Shown here piece after piece: positions 54,771-62,631 of a DNA stretch of 64,000 nucleotides. Position numbers and translations under genes: made by a program. The notes below the pieces were generated by a model. That model ran no database searches. It saw only the letters and a program-made list of their open reading frames with translations, and was not told the origin of the DNA. Origin of the DNA: JANRLJ01 sp033762735 (GTDB lineage Bacteria; Chloroflexota; Anaerolineae; Aggregatilineales; Phototrophicaceae); the NCBI GenBank assembly GCA_033762735.1, contig JANRLJ010000072.1, positions 1-64,000 on the forward strand, read 5' to 3'. Position 1 is the stretch's first letter; the number at the start of each line of letters is the position of its first letter.

Positions 54771-56348
54771 ATGTCGAATGAAATCCTGCTGGAGCACGCG
54801 CTTGCCGATTTATCCCACAGCGACAAATGGACGCGGGCGACCGCCATCAAAACGCTGGTCGCGCTGAACGCCCACGCCGCCATCCCCCGCCTGATTGATC
54901 TCCTGCACGACTCCGAAGCGTTAGTGCGCGTGACCGCCGCCGAAGCGCTGGGGACGCTGGGCGCGGTCGAGGCGATCCCGGCAGTGGAAACGCTGCTGAC
55001 GGACGAGGCACGCTCCTGGCTGACGTATGGCGAACGGGTAAGCGATGTGGCGGCGGCGGCGCTGGAACGGCTGCGCAGCGCGGAGTCGCGTCTGCCAGCG
55101 GTGGCCGCACCCGAAGACCTGTTCACTTGGACAGAAGCGCCAGCGTCAGCAGAATCGCCCATTCCCAGCGAAAGCCCGACACCGGAACCTGCCTTTCCAG
55201 CGGAACTCCCCGACTGGCTGCGCGAGTCGGTCGTGCCTTCGACTCTGGCGGAAGCGGCTGATGTCGATGACGACGAAGCCACCAGCGACATTCCCGACTG
55301 GCTTCAGGACACCATCGACCTTGCCACTGAAGCGCCCGCAGCGCCACCGCCATCTGTGTCGCCGCCAAAGCCATCGCGCTTTGTCCGTCCAAATTCGACA
55401 CCACCGAGTGAATCGCCACCGCTGCCAAGTACACCAACCCGCTTTCGCGCCTCATCGCCCGCCCCAGCGCCCGCCGCTGCACCGTTGAAGCAGGCGCGGT
55501 TTTCGGCCTATTTCCCGCGCCAGATTGAAGCGGCGACCCCAAGTACGCGCAACCGCCGTTACAGCCTGCTGGTTTATGCCCACACCGAACAGACCGCCCC
55601 GCTGGTCGATCAGGACGCGGGCAAATTCCGCGACGAGTTCGGCGGGGATGTGCCACCGCCCACCCAGGCCAGCCAGCAGATCGCGCTGCCAGCCGGAACG
55701 CCGATCACCATCATCCCCGAATGTGAAGGGCTGACGTTTGAGCCGCCCCTGCTGACGAAACGCTGGGATGGGGAGTGGACGCGCTGCGCCTTCGATTTCC
55801 GCGTGAGCAAAACGTCGGATGACGAGCCGCTGCTGGTGCGGGTGGCGGTGCTGATCGAAGGCATCGAGATCGCCCATATCCGCTGCATGATACAGGTGCA
55901 GGAGGCGGGGTTGAACGAGGTGAACCCGCTGGCCGCCGCTAAACTGCAAAGCCAGACGGCGCAGATGTACCAGCAGATTTTTGTCTCCTATGCGCGGGAA
56001 GACGAGGCTGTGGCGGAAGCCTATCGCTTTGCGCAGATGGCCGCCGGGCACGAGGTTTTTATGGACAGTTATTCCATCCGCAGCGGCGGTCGCGATGGCG
56101 AGAACTGGAAAGCGGCCTTAGCGCGGGCGATTGACCAGGCCGATGTGTTCCAGTTGTTCTGGTCGGCGCGGTCGGCTAATTCACCGCATGTGCGTGAGGA
56201 ATGGCGTTATGCCCTGCTCTATAAATGCCCGGAGACGCTGTGCGAGGGGTTCATCCGCCCGGTGTACTGGCAGAAACCGCTGATCGAGCCGCCGGGCGAA
56301 CTGCGCCATCTGAACTTTCGCTATGTGAATTTCCAGTCAGAACCGTAG
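54771..56348 (+). CDS. HEAT-repeat/TIR-domain protein
   Basis: A 525-residue protein with three parts. Residues 1-105 are HEAT/PBS-lyase-like repeats (DLSHSDKWTRATAIKTLVAL, AAIPRLIDLLHDSEALVRVT). A long Pro/Ser-rich linker with two PDWL motifs follows (about 105-245). Residues about 255-385 form a beta-rich domain (RRYSLLVYAHTEQTAPLVDQ, RWDGEWTRCAFDFRVSKTSD). The C-terminal TIR domain (about 397-525) has QQIFVSYAREDEAVAEAYRF, HEVFMDSYSIRSGGRDGENW, KAALARAIDQADVFQLFWSA and EEWRYALL. TIR domains in bacteria act as NAD-cleaving effectors or adaptors; whether the catalytic Glu is present is not certain. Confidence 0.85.
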   Translation: MSNEILLEHALADLSHSDKWTRATAIKTLVALNAHAAIPRLIDLLHDSEALVRVTAAEALGTLGAVEAIPAVETLLTDEARSWLTYGERVSDVAAAALERLRSAESRLPAVAAPEDLFTWTEAPASAESPIPSESPTPEPAFPAELPDWLRESVVPSTLAEAADVDDDEATSDIPDWLQDTIDLATEAPAAPPPSVSPPKPSRFVRPNSTPPSESPPLPSTPTRFRASSPAPAPAAAPLKQARFSAYFPRQIEAATPSTRNRRYSLLVYAHTEQTAPLVDQDAGKFRDEFGGDVPPPTQASQQIALPAGTPITIIPECEGLTFEPPLLTKRWDGEWTRCAFDFRVSKTSDDEPLLVRVAVLIEGIEIAHIRCMIQVQEAGLNEVNPLAAAKLQSQTAQMYQQIFVSYAREDEAVAEAYRFAQMAAGHEVFMDSYSIRSGGRDGENWKAALARAIDQADVFQLFWSARSANSPHVREEWRYALLYKCPETLCEGFIRPVYWQKPLIEPPGELRHLNFRYVNFQSEP

Positions 56349-56354
56349 CGCCGC

Positions 56355-56508
56355 ACCTGTGTGCCCCCATCACCCCGCCGCGCATGGCTAGTACGATCCA
56401 CGTCAGGCCGAAACACAGATTAATGACCGGACGCAGCCGTCGATAGACCGCCTGCATGTGCGGATGCGAGAAGCACAGCGCCAGCAGGATATTACCAGCC
56501 AGCGCAGT
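56355..56508 (-). pseudogene. C-terminal remnant of an exporter-like membrane protein
   Basis: Read on the minus strand, the frame gives LAGNILLALCFSHPHMQAVY then RRLRPVINLCFGLTWIVLAM, a hydrophobic helix followed by an RR.RP.IN..FG helix that resembles the end of LysE/RhtB-type exporters. No N-terminal part exists. It adjoins the RHS fragment, so two gene remnants meet here. Confidence 0.4.
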
Positions 56509-56674
56509 TATCAGCGGGCAAACCTTCGATTACACCGCGTTCGGCGATTTGCTCTCCACCGGAACACCGACCACCGACTACCTCTACACCGGGCAGCAGT
56601 TCGACGCAGCTACCGGCCTCTACAGCCTGCGCGCCCGCTACTACGACCCCGGCACAGGCCGCTTCAACCCATAA
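56498..56674 (+). pseudogene. RHS repeat-associated core fragment
   Basis: The frame encodes QTFDYTAFGDLLSTGTPTTD, YLYTGQQFDAATGLYSLRAR and YYDPGTGRFNP, the RHS-core signature that precedes the variable toxin tail of RHS/YD-repeat proteins, then stops. Everything upstream (thousands of bases in an intact gene) is missing. It is an orphan core fragment, perhaps left by recombination. Confidence 0.8.
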
Positions 56675-56831
56675 GTTCGACCGGAACATTCTGAAGCGTA
56701 TATTCCTCGGGATGTTGAGCCTTTGCTACTATTCAGGCAGGGCAGATGGGCTGACAAAAGTATTCCCTGTTGATACAGTACTGAGAAGTTCATCCTTCAC
56801 TCCTATGCAATCAAGGATTACAGGAACTTCG

Positions 56832-57740
56832 ATGCACCTTCGCCCCGAAACATCGTCTGATTATCCCGCCGTCGCCCGCCTGAACGTTCGTGCCTTTGGA
56901 AACCGTGCAGCCGAAGCTGTCATTGTCGCGCTGCTGCGGGGGAGCGCCGCTTATCACCCCGATCTGTCACTGGTTGCAGAAAAGGATGGGCAAATCGTCG
57001 GGCACGCACTATTCACCACCTACACAATCCGTCTGATGGGCGAGGACGTGCGTGCTGCGCTCCTGGCTCCTCTGGCCGTTGATCCTGCTTTTCAGAAGCA
57101 GGGCATCGGAGGAACGTTGATGCAGGCAGGGCACGAAGCCGCCCGCCTTCACGGCTGTACCCTGGCCTTCCTGATAGGCCACCCGTCGTATTACCCCCGG
57201 TTCGGCTACCGCACCCACGCCTTTGGCCTCACGTCGCTGATCGTGCACGCCGATACGCTCCCTCTTGACCGCTCCATGCTGGTTACTCGTACTCCTACTG
57301 AGGCGGATCTCCCGGCACTGCTGGCGCTGTGGGAGCACGAAGAGGGAAACGTAGACTTTTCAATCAAACCGGATGGCACGCTGCTGGATTGGCTTAGTCC
57401 GAACCCGGCGATCACCACAACGGTGTACGAGCGTGACGGAGAAATTGTCGGTTACACGCGCGTCCTCGGTGAGACGCCGCGCATGTTTCTGGCAAAGGAC
57501 GAAGACGCCGCCTGGGCAATAGCGGGACTGCTGATGACGGATGGTGCAGTAACGCTGCCGCTGCATCATGCCTCCACATCGGCATCGGCGTTCAAAGGGG
57601 CACCAACAGGCGAGACATGGGAAGCTGCGATGGCGTACAGTCTCGCGCCGAACCCTTTTGATTCGTACTATCCCCTGGTAGGTGAAGGAAAGCGTCCAGC
57701 GGGTCGTCCTCTGTGGCCTGCACCGTTCGATCTGGCATAG
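56832..57740 (+). CDS. GNAT-family N-acetyltransferase
   Basis: A 302-residue protein, from ATG 56832. Residues 1-150 form a GNAT domain of the YhbS-like type: MHLRPETSSDYPAVARLNVR, HALFTTYTIRLMGEDVRAAL, LAPLAVDPAFQKQGIGGTLM (the acetyl-CoA Q.GIG loop), FLIGHPSYYPRFGYRTHAFG. The C-terminal half (about 160-300) may be a second, degenerate GNAT-like lobe as in Eis-like enzymes. Substrate unknown. The open frame extends upstream to 56712, but the HLRPE start is the family norm. Confidence 0.9.
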   Translation: MHLRPETSSDYPAVARLNVRAFGNRAAEAVIVALLRGSAAYHPDLSLVAEKDGQIVGHALFTTYTIRLMGEDVRAALLAPLAVDPAFQKQGIGGTLMQAGHEAARLHGCTLAFLIGHPSYYPRFGYRTHAFGLTSLIVHADTLPLDRSMLVTRTPTEADLPALLALWEHEEGNVDFSIKPDGTLLDWLSPNPAITTTVYERDGEIVGYTRVLGETPRMFLAKDEDAAWAIAGLLMTDGAVTLPLHHASTSASAFKGAPTGETWEAAMAYSLAPNPFDSYYPLVGEGKRPAGRPLWPAPFDLA

Positions 57741-57783
57741 CGGCAATGTAGGGGAGCACCGGTGTGCTCCCGAACGCGATTGA

Positions 57784-58698
57784 TCACCCCGCCGGGCTGA
57801 CCTCGCCGCGCACCGCCAGCCCATAACCGAGCCGCAGCATCAGCCACGTCGCCAGCGCAAACAGCGCCAATCCACCGAGCGCCAGCGGGACATAGCTGAA
57901 GCCGCCATGAGCACGCAGTACCGCAAACATCTGGACAAACCACAGGCCGCTGAGCGCGAACAGGATCAGCCGAGTAGTGAGCGCGAAGGTTGCAATCGTC
58001 ACGCCGCTCCAGTTGGAGAGCGACAGCCCCACGCCCATCGCTGCTGTGAAGGTCGCGTCCAGGAAGGTGTAAGCCGCCATGATCGCCACCAGCGGCGGGA
58101 TGTAGCCGAGGTTGGGCGATAGTCCGAACGGGGCAGGCGCGAGCGGCCAATTCGCGGCGGAATTCAGCGCCAGCACCAGCCAGGCCACCAGCCCCAGCCG
58201 CAGCAGGAAGATCATCACGTGATCGCCCCACAGCGCTTGCAGCGATGCCCACCACTTGCCCAGCACCACTCGCCCGGCGTCGATATTGGTCAGCACCAGC
58301 GTCTCCCAGGTGCGCCCGGTCTTCTCCCGCGAGATGCTGTTGGCGGAGAGGCCAAGTGTGATGAGGATGACCACCACATACAACGAGATATTCATCACGA
58401 GCATCAGCAGCATGGCGACGGCCAGCCCGGTTTCCAGCGCCGATTGCCCCACCGAGGGAAAAGCCGGGAGCGCCTTCCAGCCCAGCAGGCCGCCGACAAA
58501 ATAGATCAGCGAGGCCAGCAGTGCCGGGAGCAGCATCAGCACCGCCAGCGCAATCCAGCCACGCCCGGAGCGGCTCTTCTCGATGATGTACCACTGATGG
58601 CGTGCTTCGGCCACGAGAATCGGGTTGCGCAGAAAACGCGCCAGCACGGTCGGTTGGGGTTGTGTTTCGATCATTGGGGCATTGTGGGTAATGGTCAT
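57784..58698 (-). CDS. ABC-2-like multi-spanning membrane protein 1
   Basis: The 304-residue protein has about six membrane segments (WIALAVLMLLPALLASLIYF, ISLYVVVILITLGLSANSIS, MIFLLRLGLVAWLVLALNSA, LGGLALFALATWLMLRLGYG). A cytoplasmic loop SREKTGRTWETLVLTNIDAG, RVVLGKWWASLQAL matches ABC-2 type permeases of the gliding/Na-export type. Its neighbour at 59008 has the same loop. No ATPase gene is in the window, so the ATP-driven partner must be elsewhere. An alternative start is the second Met (MIETQPQP). Confidence 0.8.
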   Translation of the reverse strand: MTITHNAPMIETQPQPTVLARFLRNPILVAEARHQWYIIEKSRSGRGWIALAVLMLLPALLASLIYFVGGLLGWKALPAFPSVGQSALETGLAVAMLLMLVMNISLYVVVILITLGLSANSISREKTGRTWETLVLTNIDAGRVVLGKWWASLQALWGDHVMIFLLRLGLVAWLVLALNSAANWPLAPAPFGLSPNLGYIPPLVAIMAAYTFLDATFTAAMGVGLSLSNWSGVTIATFALTTRLILFALSGLWFVQMFAVLRAHGGFSYVPLALGGLALFALATWLMLRLGYGLAVRGEVSPAG

Positions 58699-59007
58699 GG
58701 GTTGCTCTCAGCGGTTAGTTTTTAGCATTTAGCTTTTAGCAGTCAGCGCGACTTTCATTGTACTTTCAACTCGGTACTCGGTACTTTCGACTCGGTTACT
58801 CACTGATGTTACGCACTAGCCCTCACCCCCCAGCCCCCTCTCCCGACCGCTGCGCTGGGAGAGGGGGAGAAAGAACGTCCTGCGAGAGCAAGTCCCTCTT
58901 GAAGAGGGTGTCGCTGCGCTTATAGAGTGAGGGCAAACAGTCGTAGTTTATGTAAGGTCAGTTACTCCGTACTTTTCACTCGGTACTCGGTACTTTCGAC
59001 TCCGTAC
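58699..59007. repeat. Intergenic repeats between two membrane protein genes
   Basis: 309 bp with no gene. It holds ctcggtactcggtactttcg units (58771-58795, 58978-59003) and one CCCTCACCCCCC...GAGGGC unit (58823-58935) with the ccgaccgctgcgctgggagag hairpin that lacks the CTAG site. The unit is bounded by gttacgcac and gtagtttatgtaag, as at 40793-41215. Confidence 0.65.
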
Positions 59008-60045
59008 TTAAGGAGATACATTCTGCTGTCGCGCCAGCCACGCCGCCACGCGCAGTTGCAGCCGGGCATTCAGCAGATGGTTCGCCATCGCCACGACCGC
59101 TGCCGCCACGTAAATCGCTTCGTTGGCGTCCAGCGGATTCGCCAGCGCACAGCACAGCAGCAGGCCGCTATCGACCAGGGTGAAGGCGAGGATGCCGAAA
59201 AACAGGATCAGCCGTTCCAGCGTTTGCGGGGGCAGACCCGAAAGCAGATTCAGCGCGAAACACCCCACGAAGAATCCCACGATCCCCAGCACCAGCGCCA
59301 GACACCCCAGCCCGACCTGTAGGCCGCAGCCCTTCCACGTCCAGTGACGGCGGTTAAAGGCCTGCACCATGTTCACAGACGCGGTGGAAAGGCTCCCGGT
59401 CACGGTCAGCGGCAGCGACAGGGCGATTGCCAGCGCAATATCACGCGCCACCGCCAGCGGCGAAATGCCGACACCGACATCAGGATAGACCAGATAGCGT
59501 TGGAGGTGCTGCTCGTAACTCAGCAGTGGATAGATAATCGCGCCCAATCCTACACAGGCCGCCCCACGCAGGAACGCCGCAACCGGGACTTCCGGCCACA
59601 CCGCCAGAAAACTCCCCCACCATTTGCCCACCGCCATCCGCCGCGCACTGATCCCGGTCAGCAGAAGCAGCTCCCAGGTGTTCCCGTTGCGCTCCCGCAC
59701 GATGCTTTCCGCGCAGCCCTGGTTGATACGGCGCACCACCGGGCTGTAGACCAGCAGCGCCCCGGTGACGACAAGCCCGACCACCGTAATCATCCCCCAC
59801 AACACCAGCGGAAACGGCGTGAAGACATCGGGCGTGAAGCGATACATCATCAGCGACAGTGCAATCACCAGCACGGCCAGCACCAGCAGCAGCCTGTTCA
59901 GCAGACGCATCAACCCCCTTGCCCAGCGACGCACCGGCTTGATCGCCCGCCTCTGATGCAGCCGTTCGGCCTGCGCCAGTGGATTGCTCGACAGCGCCCC
60001 GACCGTTTCGCGTATCGTGCGCAGCAGCGGCCAATCCTGCGTCAT
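59008..60045 (-). CDS. ABC-2-like multi-spanning membrane protein 2
   Basis: A 345-residue protein, from ATG 60045 (MTQDWPLLRTIRETVGALSS). It has about seven membrane segments (LLLVLAVLVIALSLMMYRF, LVLWGMITVVGLVVTGALLV, ALAIALSLPLTVTGSLSTAS, CLALVLGIVGFFVGCFALNL) and the loop VRERNGNTWELLLLTGISAR, RMAVGKWWGSFLAVW, the same coupling loop as in the gene at 57784. The two are therefore probably paired permease subunits of one ABC-2 transporter, separated by repeats. Confidence 0.78.
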   Translation of the reverse strand: MTQDWPLLRTIRETVGALSSNPLAQAERLHQRRAIKPVRRWARGLMRLLNRLLLVLAVLVIALSLMMYRFTPDVFTPFPLVLWGMITVVGLVVTGALLVYSPVVRRINQGCAESIVRERNGNTWELLLLTGISARRMAVGKWWGSFLAVWPEVPVAAFLRGAACVGLGAIIYPLLSYEQHLQRYLVYPDVGVGISPLAVARDIALAIALSLPLTVTGSLSTASVNMVQAFNRRHWTWKGCGLQVGLGCLALVLGIVGFFVGCFALNLLSGLPPQTLERLILFFGILAFTLVDSGLLLCCALANPLDANEAIYVAAAVVAMANHLLNARLQLRVAAWLARQQNVSP

Positions 60046-60216
60046 CGTGCGGCTCCAGCGGCGGTGCACATCAGATCAGCGAATAACATGGTAGAGAACA
60101 GGATCAACAAACGCTCTCCCTTCCAGATGGAAGCCATCAGCTCTAACGTGATTATAGGCCACTCTGTCTGAAGAAACGTATGACTTTTTGGGGGTTGTGT
60201 GACAATTGAGATGGTT

Positions 60217-60243
60217 TTGCATTTGAGAGAAATTTAGTACAAT
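60217..60243 (+). promoter_or_regulatory. Possible promoter of the AT-rich restriction-modification gene
   Basis: TTGCAT (60217-60222) and TACAAT (60238-60243) with a 15-bp spacer, in an AT-rich stretch 44 bp before the GTG start at 60287. The spacer is short, so confidence is limited. Confidence 0.4.
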
Positions 60244-60286
60244 ATCGGAACTTCTGTTCAACTTTATAGTTTGGATATTTTACTCT

Positions 60287-62626
60287 GTGAAGCATAAATC
60301 TGAGCGTCGCACTGAACAATTGATACAAGACCTTTTGAATATTCAAGGCTGGCCTGTAGGACGACCACCGAAAGGACGTGTCGTACAGCAGAATGAATAC
60401 AAAGCCTTTGTCCAATTAGAAGCGATTTTCAAAGGTCGCAGTAAGCGTGGAAGTGGAGATGCTTATCCAGACTTTCTGACCGTTGCCGAGAACTCCTATC
60501 GTCCTCAAATGGTCATTGAAGCCAAAGCCAATGAGCGAGATATTGAGGCAGCTTTTTCCGAGGTCTGTAATATCTATGGTGAGGCTTGTATTAAAGCAGG
60601 GCATCCTGTCATTGCTGTCGGAATTGCGGGGCAGGAAAAAACAGAAATTCAAATTCGAGTTGCTAAATTTTTAAATGATACATGGCAACCTATTGTCTAT
60701 GCAGGAAAACCAATCTCATGGCTTCCAACGCCTGCTGATGTTGATCGACTCCTTATTAATGTAGACTTATTCGATTTAGCACCTGTTGTTCCTCGTGTAG
60801 AAGTTCTGGCTGAGAAAGCCGATTTTATCAATCGTCTTTTACGGGAAGCAAGCGTAAAGGACGAATATAGGCCTGCGTACATTGGTGCGATGATGCTGGG
60901 TTTGTGGCAATCAAAAGGTCAAATTAGAAAGGCCAGTGACTATGTACTTAATGATATTAACAAAGCTGCTGAGGACGCATTTATAAGAGCAGGCAAGTCA
61001 GAGCTTGCCCGAAGTTTGCGATTGGATGAGGCTAATGTAAAGTTGGCAAACTCCGCATGGCAAATTTTGGCGACGCTAGAAAAGCTGAACGTTGTTAGTG
61101 CTGCTTTTGATCATGATTATCTGGGGCAGTTATATGAAATTTTCTTTAGATATACTGGTGGTAACACAATAGGGCAATATTTTACCCCACGACATGTAGC
61201 ACGTTTTATGGCTGATATTTGCCAAACCTCTCTGCAAGATGTTGTTATTGATCCTGCATGTGGAACAGGCGGATTTTTGGTTGCTTGCATTCAGCGAGCT
61301 TATGAGAACTTAAATGCAAGTTACGAAGATGCAGTAGAAATGGTTCGTAATCAACTTCTGGGTTATGAATCGGAACCCGTTACTGCTGCTCTATGCGTAG
61401 CTAACATGATTTTAAGAGGTGATGGCAAAACAGGTATTCGTAAAGCAGACTGCTTTTCAGCGTCGGATTACCCTATGGGTCAATGTCAAGTCGCGCTGAT
61501 GAATCCACCATTCCCTCATAAAAAAACAGATACACCAACTGAAACGTTCATAGCCAGAGCTTTAGACGCTTTGGAGACACGAGGTAAGCTTGCTGTAATT
61601 GTTCCTACGAGCTTGCTGGTGAAAAAAGATAAAGGGATCTGGCGAAAGGCAATTTTGCAAAAGCATACACTCCTAGGTGTGTGTCAAATGCCAGATGAAA
61701 TTTTTCAGCCTTTTGCGTCTGCTACAACTTCTGTGTTGCTCATTGAAAAAGGTATTCCACATAACGCTAAACAAAAAACAGTTTTTGTGCGTACACAAGA
61801 AGATGGGTTTAGTTTGAAAAAGGGCATTCGAATACCTCGGCAAGACAACAAGAATGATTTACCACAGGCAGTTGACGCAATACTCAACAAAACTATTACG
61901 CCTGGGTTTAGTGGTGTAGCAGCCGTCAAAGATGGCGACGAATGGTCTCCGGGTGCCTATATCCCTTCTGGAGTGCCTACGGAAGCTGATCTGAAAATAA
62001 GTGTTGACGAGTTACTGAGACGATTGGCATCTTTTTACATTCGATACGCGCAAGAAGTTGCTAATCAGCGGAAGAAGATTCAAACAGAAGAATTGACAGT
62101 CAAACCTTACCGCAGCATATTAAGTAAGGCAAGGTTAGATAACGCTCAACGTGTGGCGCGAAACTCAAACACAATAGGAGATGTTTTTGACATCTACTAT
62201 GGTCAAAAAGAATTACACAGCCGTGAAGGTATTCCACCTGGTAGTTCCTTAGTTATTTCTCCCACAGAACAATACAACGGGTGTTATGGATGGTTGTCTG
62301 TAGAACCTCTATTGAAACCTCCATTTATCACAGTTGCTCAAACCGGTACGATTGGTGAAGCATTTGTCCAACTAGAACCATGTGCAGTCAACGACGATTG
62401 TCTAGTTTTGTTGCCCAAACAAGTAGAACCTCCCCTATCTTTGCTGTTTATTGCAGCAGCAACTATTCGGTTGGAAAAGTGGCGGTTCAGCTATGGGAGA
62501 AAGCTAACCCCACGTCGTATTTGCGATTTTCCACTTTCAATTACAGAGGAAATGAAAACTTGGGCCGAAGATCGCATTAAAATGTGGCTCACTATAACTG
62601 AAAACGCCGTAGAACACTACTTGTAG
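60287..62626 (+). CDS. Single-chain restriction-modification enzyme (nuclease-N6 methylase-target domain)
   Basis: The 779-residue protein, with a GTG start, combines an N-terminal PD-(D/E)xK nuclease (SGDAYPDFLTVAENSYRPQM, VIEAKANE: Asp62, Glu78, Lys80), an N6-adenine methylase (YFTPRHVARFMADIC, IDPACGTGGFLVA at Asp322, NPPFPHKKTD at Asn406) of the HsdM/gamma class, and a C-terminal target-recognition domain like half an HsdS (about 630-770). This is the type IIG/IIB-like layout. The gene is strongly AT-rich compared with neighbours and has AT-biased codons, so recent transfer is likely. Confidence 0.88.
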   Translation: MKHKSERRTEQLIQDLLNIQGWPVGRPPKGRVVQQNEYKAFVQLEAIFKGRSKRGSGDAYPDFLTVAENSYRPQMVIEAKANERDIEAAFSEVCNIYGEACIKAGHPVIAVGIAGQEKTEIQIRVAKFLNDTWQPIVYAGKPISWLPTPADVDRLLINVDLFDLAPVVPRVEVLAEKADFINRLLREASVKDEYRPAYIGAMMLGLWQSKGQIRKASDYVLNDINKAAEDAFIRAGKSELARSLRLDEANVKLANSAWQILATLEKLNVVSAAFDHDYLGQLYEIFFRYTGGNTIGQYFTPRHVARFMADICQTSLQDVVIDPACGTGGFLVACIQRAYENLNASYEDAVEMVRNQLLGYESEPVTAALCVANMILRGDGKTGIRKADCFSASDYPMGQCQVALMNPPFPHKKTDTPTETFIARALDALETRGKLAVIVPTSLLVKKDKGIWRKAILQKHTLLGVCQMPDEIFQPFASATTSVLLIEKGIPHNAKQKTVFVRTQEDGFSLKKGIRIPRQDNKNDLPQAVDAILNKTITPGFSGVAAVKDGDEWSPGAYIPSGVPTEADLKISVDELLRRLASFYIRYAQEVANQRKKIQTEELTVKPYRSILSKARLDNAQRVARNSNTIGDVFDIYYGQKELHSREGIPPGSSLVISPTEQYNGCYGWLSVEPLLKPPFITVAQTGTIGEAFVQLEPCAVNDDCLVLLPKQVEPPLSLLFIAAATIRLEKWRFSYGRKLTPRRICDFPLSITEEMKTWAEDRIKMWLTITENAVEHYL

Positions 62627-62631
62627 TTTCG

